64,000 nt of DNA, taken from the NCBI RefSeq assembly GCF_024166365.1, contig NC_064835.1, positions 62,228,607 through 62,292,606 on the forward strand, in the 5' to 3' direction. A program made the translations under genes and the position numbers. How positions within the stretch are numbered: position 1 is the first letter of the stretch; every line of letters starts with the position of its first letter. The notes below the pieces were generated by a model. That model was not told the origin of the DNA, made no database searches, and saw nothing but the letters and a program-made list of their open reading frames with translations. Below, piece after piece: positions 21,391-32,539 of this stretch. This stretch comes from Elephas maximus indicus. Taxonomy: Eukaryota > Chordata > Mammalia > Proboscidea > Elephantidae.

Positions 21391-22264
21391 CAAGAAACTG
21401 GTGATGCTCACTGCCTCTGGAAAGGAGAACTGGATGCCTGGGGGTAGGAGTGGGAGGGACATTCTTTACCAAATGCTCTTTCATACATCTTCAATTTTGT
21501 ACATTGTGATTGTATAAACAGTTTAAAAAATGAGAACAAAACAAAACATATACAGAAAGGGTGTGGCAGTGAAGATTTAATGGCTCTGTTGAAGTCACTG
21601 AGAATAAAAAACGTTAGGCCATAGGAATGTCTATCCAGAGTGTGCTCGACACCACGTGAACTACAACATGAAGGGTTCAAATGGACATACCTAAAACACA
21701 ACAGACCCAAGAAAGCTGCCAAATTAGGAAATGAGAGAGTGGAAACTATGACCTGTGAGAAATGGCTCAAAGAGTGAAGGCCTGAGAGAAAACCCTTCAG
21801 GGAATGACCTGAGAGGTGTAAATTAAACCCATTTTCTGGGCCTTCAGAAAGCTGAACTGGGGAGAGGGCTAGGATTTCTAATGTAGGCAGATTTTGGATC
21901 TTTTTAAGTTAAAAACTTTGATAACTGGTGATGCAGACAAATGGAATCAGCTGCCCCAACAGCAGCGAACAAGTGGTGGAGCTTTGAAGCAGAGGTACTC
22001 GAGGTGTTGATGTGATGGCAGCAGGTATGACCCAAACATCTCTGATGGTCCCTTCCAATCCTGAGAGTCTGTAAACCTCCTGCACTTTCAAAGTACACAG
22101 CCAGCTGGGATATGCACCATGAGATGTGGAAAAACACAAGCTTACGTCTGATTAGATGGGGGAGCCTGGGTGTGTTTCCATTTCTAGTTCAAATCCCTCT
22201 TCTTGATTAAGTAATTCCTGCCCATAAAAGTATTTAAAAAAAAGAAAATTGTCCATGAATAAAA
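21391..22264. other. ALMS1 intron 16, weak repeat relics
   Basis: 21391-21540 resembles an old L1 tail ('tcaattttgtacattgtgat'). 21900-22080 contains 'gatggtcccttccaatcctg', typical of an old SINE-like family that I cannot name. Nothing else recognised. Confidence 0.35.
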
Positions 22265-23125
22265 ATCCACTCTCAACAAAATGTGTTTATCAAATACTTT
22301 AGAACAGCTAAGTGTTGAGGAGGATGTGGTGGGAATGCAATACAGTACAGTCTCTTTGGAAAATAGTCTGTTAGTCCCTCCAATGGTTAAACACACGATT
22401 TACAATGTGAGTTACCACGTGACCCAGTAATTCCATTCCTAGGGACATACATAAGAGAAAGAAAAACTTATTTTCACACAAAAATTTATATATGATCACA
22501 GCAACCAGCTTTGTTCATAATAGCCAAAAAAGTGCAAACGACTCAAATGTCCATTATCTGATGAATGGCAAATAAAATGTGGTGCAATGGGATATTATGT
22601 GGCAAGAAAAAGGAATGAAGAACTGATACATGCTACAATAGGTATAAACCCTGAAAACATTAAGTGAAAGCAGCCAGTCACAAAAGACCACATATCATAT
22701 GATTCCCAAAAAACCAAACTGATTCCAACTCATAGCCATCCTATAGGACAGAGTAGAACTTGCCCCATAGGGTTTGCAAGGAGTGGCTAATGGATTTGAA
22801 CTGCTGACCTTTTGGTTAGCAAACTTGCTCTTAACCATTGTGCCACCAGGGCTACATTGTATGATTCCATTTATATGAAATGTCCAGAATCAGCAAATCA
22901 TAGTGATGGAAAGTAGACTGGTGGTCACATGGGGGCTGGGCCATGGGCAGGAGTTTGGGGGAGTTTGAGGTGGCTGCTATTGTGTATAGGGTTTCTTTTT
23001 GTTTTGAAATTAGATGGGATAATGGTTATACAATTCGGTGAATATACTAAAAACCACAGAACTGTGTACTTTAAATGGCTGAATTTTATGGTATGTGAAA
23101 TATCTCCATAAAACTTTAAAATATG
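22265..23125 (+). repeat. LINE-1 3' end, split by an AfroSINE
   Basis: 'gacccagtaattccattcct', 'aatgtccattatctgatgaa', 'agtggtgatgg'-type L1 3' sequence continuing to 'gaattttatggtatgtgaaa'. It is interrupted at 22705-22856 by a SINE. Confidence 0.75.
22705..22856 (-). mobile_element. AfroSINE inserted in L1
   Basis: Antisense full copy: tail 'ctgattccaactcatagcca', core 'ttgccccatagggtttgcaa', head 'ttgtgccaccagggc'. A target duplication 'tatgattcc' flanks it (about 22696-22704 and 22861-22869). Confidence 0.9.
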
Positions 23126-23841
23126 TGTTTATTCATGTATGCAAACTGAAATAAATGCAGGTTATGAAGGCTTATTTGGAGGAAAAAAGCGTATCACTCT
23201 AGGGTTCTACATTTTCTGTACTGGTGAATATAGGGATATAGGAACAATGGAAGGTGGTTAACAGTGTCACTTTCATATAGTAAAGAACAGACAATCCCAA
23301 TGTGCTTCCTAACAAAAACGTGGGCTTTGGACACTGTAGGTGTAACGCGGCACTATACTTTCAGGCCAGAGGTAAGTGCAAACTGTTAGAATCATGCAAT
23401 CCTGTCCTGCAACGTCGGCTTCAAACAGATAAACAGCTGTAATCACAATGCACGGGCCCGAACTGATACCTGACATTTCGTTTTAAAGACTCACCATGGA
23501 TTATTTTTCTTTGATGAATTCATTTACACATGCTGCCAGTAAACCACGACAGCCCACCTTCCTTAGTCCCCTGAGTCCTAGGCATCTCTTCATCCCTCAG
23601 GGGATGTGGATTAGCTCACTCAGCTCTCTGCCCTGGGGCTAGCACATAAAGACTGATGCAACTACAAGTTAACTGAAGCTGCTGAAGCTCTCTGTTGCAC
23701 AGTCTGGGAAGGAGATACATGCTGGTCGGCAGTTTCTAATTCCTATTATTATGAGAGTTAACTCAAGTGCTGATGCCTTATTTGACAACACTGGGAAAAG
23801 GAAGTAAAAGCCACCATCTCAGAGATGTGCCAGGCTTTTTG
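23126..23841. other. ALMS1 intron 16, part without recognised feature
   Basis: No repeat family, RNA or coding motif recognised. Confidence 0.4.
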
Positions 23842-24033
23842 TAGGCCTGATGGTACCGTGGTTAAGCACTCGGCTACTAACTGAAAGGTTGATGGTTCAA
23901 ACCCACCTGCTGCTCCTCAGGACAAAGATGTGGCAGTCTGCTTCTGTAAAGATTTACAGCCTTCGAAACCCTGTCCTATAGAGTCATTATGAGTTGAAAC
24001 AGACTCGACAGCAATGGGTTTGGTTTTTGGTTT
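23842..24033 (+). mobile_element. AfroSINE, long subtype
   Basis: 'ctgatggtaccgtggttaag' head, middle block 'gtctgcttctgtaaagattt', then 'cgacagcaatgggtttggtt' tail. Confidence 0.85.
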
Positions 24034-25544
24034 ACTTTAATTAAAATCTAGGTGAGATTCATTTCCATATTTATTGATCAAAGATACCATCAAATAGGTC
24101 CAAAAAATAAAAGCTGTCCAAGTAGAAAATTACCTTTTTGGTGGAAGTTGAGCTTAGGAAAACTTATCAAACATAGGAAAAAGGCCATATTTTCTTACGC
24201 AGCTCTACATGGCTATCTTCATGTAGGAAGATTGTTACCGCTGAGCTTCTGCCAGCCAGATGCTGCTGGGAGATACTTTTCCTTCAGAGTAATGGGTTTA
24301 CACTAATTCATTTACAACCCCTTAAATTTAGGACCAGACATACACACCGATAAGATAACCAGAGTCAAAATTAGATAGTTTATAGCACCAAAGTCTTCAG
24401 ACATATGCCGATGAAACTGGCAACTGCAGTTGCAATAAAATTTACTAATTAATAAGGAGTGACACAATCACAAAGTGTGCAAAAAAAAAAATTTTTTTTT
24501 TTTGACATACAATTCCTAGAAACAAGATAAAAGCTTACAAGAGCAGGAATTCTGGTGCTATTATTCACCTTTAGCAAATCAGAACTGGTGATCTATTTCT
24601 GCAAGTATGGCACATTAAACACCATGAAAAGTCCTCCCCAGAGGACCAAAAATGCACTGTGTCTGCATAGCAGATTCTTGGAAATCCTTCTGGTGTATGA
24701 ATGAACAGCGATTGCAGAGATGGGACAATTCTGGGTGATGCCAAAATCCAAAGCATGGTCTTGAGAGTGAAGGGCTAACATGCAGTGGAGGCACAGGCCG
24801 TCAGGCTTGAAATCAAGAAACTCTAAAAGCACAATAGTAAAGTTTTCCCAAAAACGGCAGGGCTTGGGGTAGAGAGAAAGAAAATGAACCATGAGCTAAA
24901 GTCCTCCATTAAGATATGGGAAAACCCATATGGTTGAAGAATCATCACGAAAGTCTTGTAGAGGGTGGCAGAACCAGATGACATGGGTCCCAAAGGTGTT
25001 TCTATCAGGTTTTTAAAATTATGGTCTGGAAGTGGTCCTCTCCCCCCTCCCCCCCGCATTCTCTCCAAAATCCTTCTTCTTGGCTTTAATATCTACAAGG
25101 ATTATGATCACTTTTACGTGGATGACTTTAAAATCCTAGTTCCAGTAATGATATACTTATGAGGTCCAGATATACCCATGCTTGTTATACATTTTCATTT
25201 GGATGTTCTGATCTAACTTCATGTTTTATAAATAAAAGTACTTTCTTCATACTTTGGCCAGAATTATTTCCTCCTCAGATTTCTCTATTTCAACAGTTAT
25301 TTCAGTTATTTTAAAGGAGTCATGTCAACTCATTACCAAGCTTATTGATTTTAAAACAGATTTTTTTGAATACATTAATTTAGGACTATAACTTTCTTAT
25401 TAAAAAAATCTGTTGTCAATTAGCTATTTAAAAACAAAATTATACCTGACCACACATAAGCTTAAATACATTGCCCCACCTCCCAAAAAAAGTATTAAAA
25501 GAAAAACAAGAGAATATATTTTATAATCTTGAGGTTGGGAATAT
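24034..25544. other. ALMS1 intron 16, part without recognised feature
   Basis: AT-rich with an A/T run pair at 24480-24503. No gene, RNA or repeat family recognised. Confidence 0.4.
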
Positions 25545-25890
25545 CTTTTTTAGCAGGAAACAAAGAAAGAATCTGACTATATAAAAATTAAGCAACATGA
25601 CTTAATGCTTTAATGTTAATAGAAAAACCTCCAGAGAAAAAGGGACAAAGGATATAAAAAGGTTATTCCTAAAATAAGAAATGTAAGTTGTACACCCTGA
25701 AACCTAATGTTAAAAATATGAAACTCAACACTAAACTTTTCCACACATCAGAGTATCAAATATTTACAAGATTGATAATACCCAGAGTTGGCAAGGGAAT
25801 GAAGGAACGTACTTAAATTTTGTTGGTGGGAACATAGATTTGTGCAACTTCTCTGGAGGGCACGTGGTTAGGGGCAGAGTGGACTGTGAA
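25545..25890 (+). repeat. Probable old L1-type fragment
   Basis: 'tataaaaattaagcaacatg' and 'tggtgggaacatagatttgt' resemble the distal part of ancient L1 ORF2/3' sequence. Confidence 0.4.
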
Positions 25891-25899
25891 TTGTTGAAG

Positions 25900-26039
25900 T
25901 CTTTCAGTTTGTTAGGGATCTATTTGGTTTTAAAACTTCTTGGTCTATTTTTAAAATTTCTATTTTCCTTGAAATCATCCATCTAATCTAGATTTCAAAA
26001 TATACTACTAGCCTAAAATATAGTAGCTTAAAGTTTCAA
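25900..26039 (-). repeat. Old L1-type fragment, antisense, first part
   Basis: 'tttctattttccttgaaatc' style T-rich antisense L1 sequence that appears to continue after the RTE insertion at 26040-26463. Confidence 0.35.
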
Positions 26040-26463
26040 TAGCCTCATAGGCATGCAAAAGCTGGACAATGAATAAGAAAGACCGAAGGAGAACTGATGC
26101 CTTTGTATTATGGTGCTGGGAAAGAATATTGAATATACTGTGGACTGCCAGAAGAAGGAACAAATCTGTCCTGGAAGAAGTATAGCCAGAACGCTCCTTA
26201 GAAGCGAGGATGGTTAAGACTTCTCTCACATACTCTGGACATGTCATCAGGAAGGACCAGTCCCTGGAGAAGGACTTCATACTTAGTAGACAGTCAGCAG
26301 AAAAGAGGACCCTTGAGGAGATGGATTGACACAGTGGCTGCAACAATGGGCTCAAGCACAGCAACGACTGTGAGGATGGAGCAGGACTGGGCAGTGTTCT
26401 GTTCTGTTGTACATAGGGTCGTTATGAGTTGGAAGCAACTCGAAGGCGCCTAAAAACAACAAA
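26040..26463 (+). mobile_element. RTE (BovB-like) 3' end fragment
   Basis: Collinear with the end of the full RTE at 60340-60779: 'agctggacaatgaataagaa', 'tggctgcaacaatgggctca', 'gactgtgaggatggagcagg' and tail 'cgttatgagttggaagcaac' ending in (aac)n. 5'-truncated. Confidence 0.85.
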
Positions 26464-27150
26464 GTTGAACACTAAGTTTTTTTTTTTTTTTAAAGAAAAT
26501 CACTTCTTATCTATGATTATATCCTTTCATATCACTAATGCTGAGCTCTTAGAATAATCAGAAATTGGTCTATTGAACTTTTGAAAGAAGATCTTGGTTA
26601 TACTGATGAATTTTGGGGACTGATTTATTAATTCATATATTTTCCTTCTTACCATTTCCTTTGCTTATTTTGTTAGTTTTTCCAGATTAGAACGCTTTCT
26701 TCCAACTGTTCTTGTTCAACAAAAATATAATTTAAAGCTATATATTTTCCTCTAAATATAGATTTAGCCACAGCTCATAGGTTTTGACATGTGCTTTTTC
26801 TGTCTTTACATGAAAAAAAAAAGTTCTACAATTTCTACCTTGAATTTTTATAACCCAGAAGTTACTTAGAATGGCACTGTTAAGTTTTTATGTTAAATTA
26901 AAAATATTATAGTTGTTAAGTTTCAACTTTGGTGTATTATGGTTAGAGAATATGGGCTTATAAAATTTATACTTTTAGGACTTTATCAGCCTTCTGGCTA
27001 ATGTACAATTCATTTCTGTAAGCATTTCATGGGCATTTGGAACTGTGTATGCTGTTTTTAGAGAACGAAGTTTCATACAGATACTTTAAATCAAGTTTGT
27101 TAACAATGTTACAGAAATCTTTTGTATTTTTTTCTTGGCTATGCTAAATG
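26464..27150 (-). repeat. Old L1/HAL1-type fragment, antisense
   Basis: 'tttaaagctatatattttcc', 'ccacagctcataggttttga' and 'gttagagaatatgggcttat' are typical reverse-complement sequences of the L1 ORF2 endonuclease-RT region. Confidence 0.55.
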
Positions 27151-27161
27151 TCAAAATCTGA

Positions 27162-27325
27162 GAAAACCCTGGTGGCATAGTGGTTAAATGCTACAGCTGC
27201 TAACCAAAAAGTCAGTAGTTCAAATCCACCAGGTGCTCCTTGGAAACTCTATGGGGCAGTTCTACTCCGTCCTATAGGGTCGCTATGACTTGGAATTGAC
27301 TCGGCAGCAATGGGTTTGTTCTGTT
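27162..27325 (+). mobile_element. AfroSINE
   Basis: Complete short subtype: 'gagaaaaccctggtggcata' head, 'actctatggggcagttctac' core, 'gactcggcagcaatgggttt' tail. Confidence 0.92.
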
Positions 27326-27885
27326 TTTTTAGTAAAGAATGTCTGTCTTGACAGAAAGGGCCACAAAAACCAGAGCCTCCATCAGCCTGAGACCAGAAGA
27401 CCTAGATGGTGCCCAGGTACCACCAATGACTGCCCGGCCAGGGAACACAACAGAGTCCCGAATGGAGCAGGAGAAAAGTGGGATTCAGAACTCAAATTCT
27501 AGTAAAAAGACCAGACTTAATGGTATGACTGAGACTGAGGAGACCCCAGAAGACATGGCTCCTGTACCCTCTGTTAGCCCAAAACTAAAACCATTCCCAA
27601 GGCCAACTCTCCAAAGATTAGACTGGACTATAAGACATAAAATGATACTGATGAGGAGTGTGATTCTTAGCTCAAGTAGACACATGAGACTAAGTGGGCA
27701 GCTCCTGTCCGGAGGCAAGATGAGAAGGCAGAGGGGGACAGGAGCTGGCTAAATGGACACAAGAAATACAGTGTGGAGAGGAGGGAGAGCAACTAGGGTC
27801 ACATAACAATGTGCGTGTAAGTTTTTGTATGAGAAACTGACTTGAATTGTAAACTTTCACTTAAAGCACAATAAAAAAAATCTCT
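27326..27885 (+). mobile_element. Afrotherian L1 3' UTR copy, sense
   Basis: 'agcctgagaccagaagacct', 'gactggactataagacataa', 'gggcagctcctgtccggagg' and the end 'taaactttcacttaaagcac' with AATAAA and A-tail. It is a member of the L1 3' UTR type seen antisense at 3440 and 13200. The 137-codon frame at 27339-27752 lies wholly in this UTR and is not taken as a gene. Confidence 0.7.
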
Positions 27886-27904
27886 GCCTTGAGCACTGTG
27901 CTCT

Positions 27905-28696
27905 TTTAAGATCTACTTATATGGGTTTAAATGACGATAGCCAAAATAATCTTGAAAAAGCAAAAGAAAGTTGGAACACTCACACTTTCCAATTTCAAAA
28001 CTTACCACAAAGCTACAACAATTAAGACGATATGGAACTGGCATAAGGATATACTTATACAGATCAATGGAATGAAACTGAGTCCAGTGATAATAAACCC
28101 TTAACACTTATCATCAGCTGAGTACTGACAAGGGTGCCCAGACAATCCAATGGGGGAAAAGAACAGTCTTTTCAACAAATGATGCTGGGACAATAAGGTT
28201 TATACAAATGAATGAAGCTGTACCCCCCGCCTCATACCATATACAAAAATTAACTTGAAATTGATCATAGGCTTAAATGTAACAGCTAAAATTATAAAAC
28301 TTTTTAGAAGAAAACACAGGAGTAAATCTTCATGACCTTGGCTTAGGCAGTGATTTCTTAAGATCACAAAAGATATGACATGAAAAACACTAGTAACAGA
28401 AGAAGAAATTGATAAATTGGACATCAAAATTAAAAACTTTGTATTACAAATGATAACATTAATATAGTCAACCCACAGAAAGAAAAGTTTGAAAATCATA
28501 CACCTAATAAGGGACTTGTATTCAGAACACAAAAAACAAAACTCAGACAACTCAATAATAAGACAATCTAATTTAAAAATGGGCATAGGATCTGAACAGG
28601 CATTTCTCCAAAGACACACATATGGCCAATAAGCACATGAAAAAATGAAAATCAAAACCGCAATGAGACAGCACTTCACCTCCACTAGGATGACTA
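27905..28696 (+). repeat. LINE-1 3' part, left half of an L1 split by a DNA transposon
   Basis: Late ORF2 L1 sequence ('tttccaatttcaaaacttac', 'ggcataaggatatacttata', 'gcacttcacctccactagga') that stops at a TA and resumes at 31323. Confidence 0.8.
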
Positions 28697-29461
28697 CCAT
28701 ATTTTACACAAATAACACATGCCTTGTAAGTTTTTTGTAAACTGGGAAACACTCCTGCACGTTTTTTTCGTAAGTTCATCATACTAGTATTTTTTTACAT
28801 TTTGCTGACTTCAATTTCGATTTTTTTTTTTTCAACAAACTAAACGTTGCTGGGATAAAACTGATCTCATGGAAACTTCATTTAAAGTAGGTATCTTCCT
28901 AAGCTGAGTGCAACCAGTGATGAACTGAATGGGTTTCTAAGGGAAATAGGATGCCAAGCTGAAACCAAAGAGTATGAACGCACAAAGAGCTAGAAATCAG
29001 TAAGAAATGATCCTAGGCCTAAAACTACAAGAAATTGTTTCTATTTTACTGCTTTCATAAATCTTAAACAGAATCATAATTTTTGATAATTAATGTCTTT
29101 GAAACCAACAAAGTCACCGGAAGAAACTGCATTTTTATCTTAAAATAGGCCATTTTAGTTTATTCATTCATTATCATCATCATCAGACTTCCGGGGCCCT
29201 TCAAAATTCGATCCCTTGTAACCATCATCATTGAAGTATCCCAGAGCTGCCTGTAGATGACCTTCTATGACTTCTGAACTGATGTCGTCACCATCACTGC
29301 CTTTGATGTCATTTTCATCATTGGTATTCTGCTAGTACACAACCCCAGTCTTTCTGAAGCCATTGTGGATGGTTTCCGGGGTTATTTTCCCCCAGGCAGA
29401 AGCCACCTACTTGCGGACTCCTGTAAACGTTGCCTGGTTCGGGCATCCTGATGGTGTGAGC

Positions 29462-29734
29462 TCATGAATCCCAGACTGCATCCATCCATCCATCCAGCTC
29501 TCTTCTCACAAAAGTCTTGAACATGTGATTGACCACTACATCTAGCGACTGCAGCTTGCAGCTAAGGCCACCAGCTATGACTGCTATACGGGCACGAGTT
29601 AAGGTAATTTGAGCTTTTTTTTCTTTGTGAGCAGACATCGTGTCCAAAATTAGTAAAGACTTCTTCAAAAGGAATACCCCCTGCCTGGCCCTGTAACATT
29701 TATCTACCCATACTTTCATAAGATCACACTCCAT
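29462..29734 (-). pseudogene. pogo-type transposase catalytic segment (decayed)
   Basis: Contains LLILDTMSAH (second catalytic Asp) and VIAGGLSCKLQSLDVVVNHM (third Asp), then FKTFVRRELDGWM. It ends at an in-frame stop near 29462. It belongs to the element at 28697-31322. Confidence 0.75.
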
Positions 29735-30169
29735 CCATCCCTCCTATTACAATGAACCACCACATTGGTGGGCAGTTTTTCACGGGGCATGGTAACTCTC
29801 TTGAAAATCACCATCAGCTTTAATTTCACTCCATTCACAGTGCAACCAAGGACTATCGCGATGCAGGCACTCTTGTGCCCAGTGGTTCTAATGGCTAGTT
29901 TTCACACCTGAAGGAGCTGCAGTCCTGGTGGCCGTAATGTTGACAGACATCGGAATCCCATCCATACTAATTACGTCCACTGCAGAGATACTGACTTTAG
30001 AGATTTCTTTGGTGACAAATTAGCAGAACTGGACCATCTTTTGCTCCCAGTCATGCAGAACTTGCTGGCCTATAGTGGTTCTCATTCTCATGGAAAGGCC
30101 ATTCCTTTTCATGAATTTAGAAATCCAGGGTGAAACCCACTTTAAAATCTGGCATTCCTCTTTCATTTG

Positions 30170-30469
30170 TTATTGCTTCACTTTGATGTGAATTTCGACA
30201 ATAGAGACCGGTTGATTTTGTTCCCTTGGAGAAATAATCCACTCTTTCAAGCAGTTCTCCAACCCAGGCCATTTTGCTTTGGGCCTGCAACATGTGCATT
30301 TTTGCGGATTCATTTTCTCCAGCTCCTTTTTCTCCTCTCTCCATTCTCGAATGGATGACTCTCTGGCCTCAAACTCTTTCACTGTCACTCTGTCGCTCGT
30401 TTCTTCTGCCCTCGCAACGACTTTCAGTTTGAAGTTGGTGGTATAGGACTTGTGTTTAATTCCTGACAT
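30170..30469 (-). pseudogene. pogo-type transposase N-terminus (decayed)
   Basis: Opens with MSGIKHKSYTTNFKLKVVAR, a Brinker-type helix-turn-helix as in pogo and POGK-like proteins, then a charged linker and WPGLENCLKEWI (start of a second HTH). It stops at 30170; the next segment (...ITNERGMPDFKVGF) continues in another frame, so at least one frameshift is present. Confidence 0.7.
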
Positions 30470-31322
30470 GATCCTAAAGGGTTCTAAGATTTAGATTTAA
30501 AAACTGAAAAAATGTGTACAATATAATCCATAACTGGCTAACTAGAACTAGTATAAAAAGGGGCTGCAAAATTCAAATGTGAGGTGTACAAGAAGCAAGG
30601 GTCTCTTCACATGCTTGCAAACACATGACTAAGGTGACTCATGATCATTGATCACATTGGCGTTGAATAAGACATATTGGACTGAAATAAGCAGACCAGC
30701 TTTTTTTTTTTTTTTTGGTTACACTTAAGATGATCTGGTAAGGGTTTTGCATTCAACTCCTGAGCCAAGGGCAATTGTGCAACAGTTTTGCTTTGTTTAC
30801 GCCTCCAATTAAAAACCAGAGTTGGGAGATGACTGTGATAATTATGTCAATGCAGGCTGAATTGAGATTCCTATTGATAACTACTTGATGTCATTTGTGT
30901 CAGTGCAGGCTTTCTTTATGCTTCCAATTGATACACAAAATGGACAGGCTTCAGGAGAGCCAAGGTTCCAATTCATTACGCAAAAGCTATGGGGATATAA
31001 TTATCAACTTAAATTAACAGGAACAAATGCACTGTTTCAACTGTTTATTTTCCGATTACCAGGGTATTACCAAACTTGATCCATGATTTCTTGACTTACA
31101 CCTTTATTATAAATATGATCAAAAGTAACATTTTTGGACTATTGATGAAGGTGAGTGAGGTCGAAATTCACTCCTGGAAATGTCACGAGACGTGTGGTAT
31201 ATGCAAGGGTACACTATGCCAGAACCCTTTTTTACAGTTTCATCATTTCCACACATCTTATACATGTATGCACATTATTTATGTGGGTGTCCTATTTGCA
31301 AAAAAAAAAAAAAAAAATACAG

Positions 31323-31918
31323 TATTATCAGAAAAGTGGAAAATAACAAGTGTTGGTGAGAATGTGAAGAAACTGAAATATTCATGCATTGTTAGTGGAA
31401 ATGTAAAATGGTGCTGCTGCTTTGGAAAACAGTTTGGCTGTTCCTAAAAGGGTTAAACATAGAGGTAATATACAATGCAGCAATTCCAGTCCAAAGTAGA
31501 AATAATTCAAGTGTCCATCAACAGATGAGTAAATAGCATGCAGCATATCCATACAATGGGATATCTGGCCATAAAAAGAAATGAAGTACTGATATATGGA
31601 TAAAACTTAAAAATATGCTAAGTGAAAGAAGCCAGACAAAAGATCAAGTATTGTATGATTCTATTTATAAGAAATTTCCAGAATAGGCAAATCCACAGAG
31701 AAAGTAGATTAGTGGTTGCCAGGGGCAGGGGGAAAGGGGTGATGAGTGACTGCCAATGGGCTCAGGGTTTCTTTCCGGGGTGATGAAAACATTCTGGAAT
31801 TAGAGAGTGGTGATGGTTGTATAACCCTGTGAATATACTAAATACTATTTAATTGTATGCTTTTAAAAGGGTAAACTGCATGGCATGTGAGTTTTATCTC
31901 AAACAATAATAATAAGAA
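31323..31918 (+). repeat. LINE-1 3' end, right half of the split L1
   Basis: Resumes with 'aataacaagtgttggtgaga' directly in L1 order after the pogo element and runs to the A-rich end near 31918. Confidence 0.8.
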
Positions 31919-32131
31919 GTAGGGACTGACCAACACTGAGGCATACCCTGTTAAAGTAACTAAAAAAAAAAAAAAAAAGATCCCTACAAGAATCCAGGAA
32001 TAAAAAACCAGGCCCCCATATGGAGAAAAAAGTCAGCGTTGTTTCTGACACAACGACATTAAATGTTTGCGTTAGAAAAGGGGAGCAAAACTGACAGAGT
32101 TTTTAATTACAGATTGTTATTCAAGAATTTA

Positions 32132-32297
32132 GGAAACCCTGGGGGCGTAGTGATTAAGAGCTACGGCTACTAACCAAAAAGGTCAGCAGTTTGAATCCAC
32201 CAGGCGCTCCTGGGAAACTCTGGGGCAGTTTTACTCTGTCCTGTAGGGTCGCCGTGAGTCGGAGTTGATTTGACGGCAGTGGGTTTGGTTTGGTTTT
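32132..32297 (+). mobile_element. AfroSINE with 15-bp target duplication
   Basis: Short subtype ('gaaaccctgggggcgtagtg' ... 'gacggcagtgggtttggttt'). Flanked by ttattcaagaattta at 32117-32131 and 32298-32312, a perfect 15-bp duplication. Confidence 0.95.
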
Positions 32298-32312
32298 TTA
32301 TTCAAGAATTTA

Positions 32313-32517
32313 AGGTCCCTGGGTGGTGCAGTTTGCACTTGGCTATAAACTGAAAGGTTGGCAGTTCAAACCCACCCAGTGGTATCATGAAAGAAAGGAC
32401 TGGTGATCTATTTCCATAAAGATTATAGCCAAGAAAACCCTATGGTGCTCAGTTCTACTGTGTCACACACAGGGTCACCATGAGTCGGGGGCCGACTCAA
32501 CAGAAACTAACAACAAC
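32313..32517 (+). mobile_element. AfroSINE, RTE-tailed subtype, next to the previous SINE
   Basis: 'ggtccctgggtggtgcagtt' head, 'tatttccataaagattatag' middle, 'caccatgagtcgggggccga' and (aac)n tail. Its right flank 32518-32530 is 'attcaagaaatta', a variant of the same target. Confidence 0.88.
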
Positions 32518-32539
32518 ATTCAAGAAATTAATACCTAAC

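Larger units (their letters stand above)
28697..31322 (-). mobile_element. pogo/Tc2-like DNA transposon with decayed transposase
   Basis: A 2626-bp insertion in an L1, flanked by TA (28695-28696 and 31323-31324). The ends form an imperfect inverted repeat: CCATATTTTACACAAATAAC on the left, and CTGTATTTT, a poly-T expansion and GCAAATAGGACAC read inward from the right. Transposase remnants run right to left. They start with a Brinker/CENP-B-like DNA-binding N-terminus at 30170-30469 (NFKLKVVARAEE... SIREWREEKKELE). A first catalytic region follows near 29950-30000 (ISMDGIPM), then LLILDTMSAH and KLQSLDVVVN at 29462-29734. The last two aspartates have 33 residues between them, as in pogo/Tc2 families. 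Frameshifts and stops make it inactive. Confidence 0.8.

Noticed and set aside
24480..24503. A-run/T-run pair as a second palindrome like 16626
   Set aside because: Only the homopolymers pair; there is no unique stem sequence on either side.
27339..27752. 137-codon plus-strand frame as a new gene
   Set aside because: It lies entirely inside an L1 3' UTR copy whose relatives at 3440 and 13200 lack the frame.
28200..28700. 166-codon minus-strand frame
   Set aside because: It is the antisense of late L1 ORF2 DNA; the membrane-like look comes from T-rich reading of A-rich sequence.
29475..29500. (ATCC)n run as a microsatellite of interest
   Set aside because: It is very short and lies inside the decayed pogo transposase, so it carries no extra meaning.
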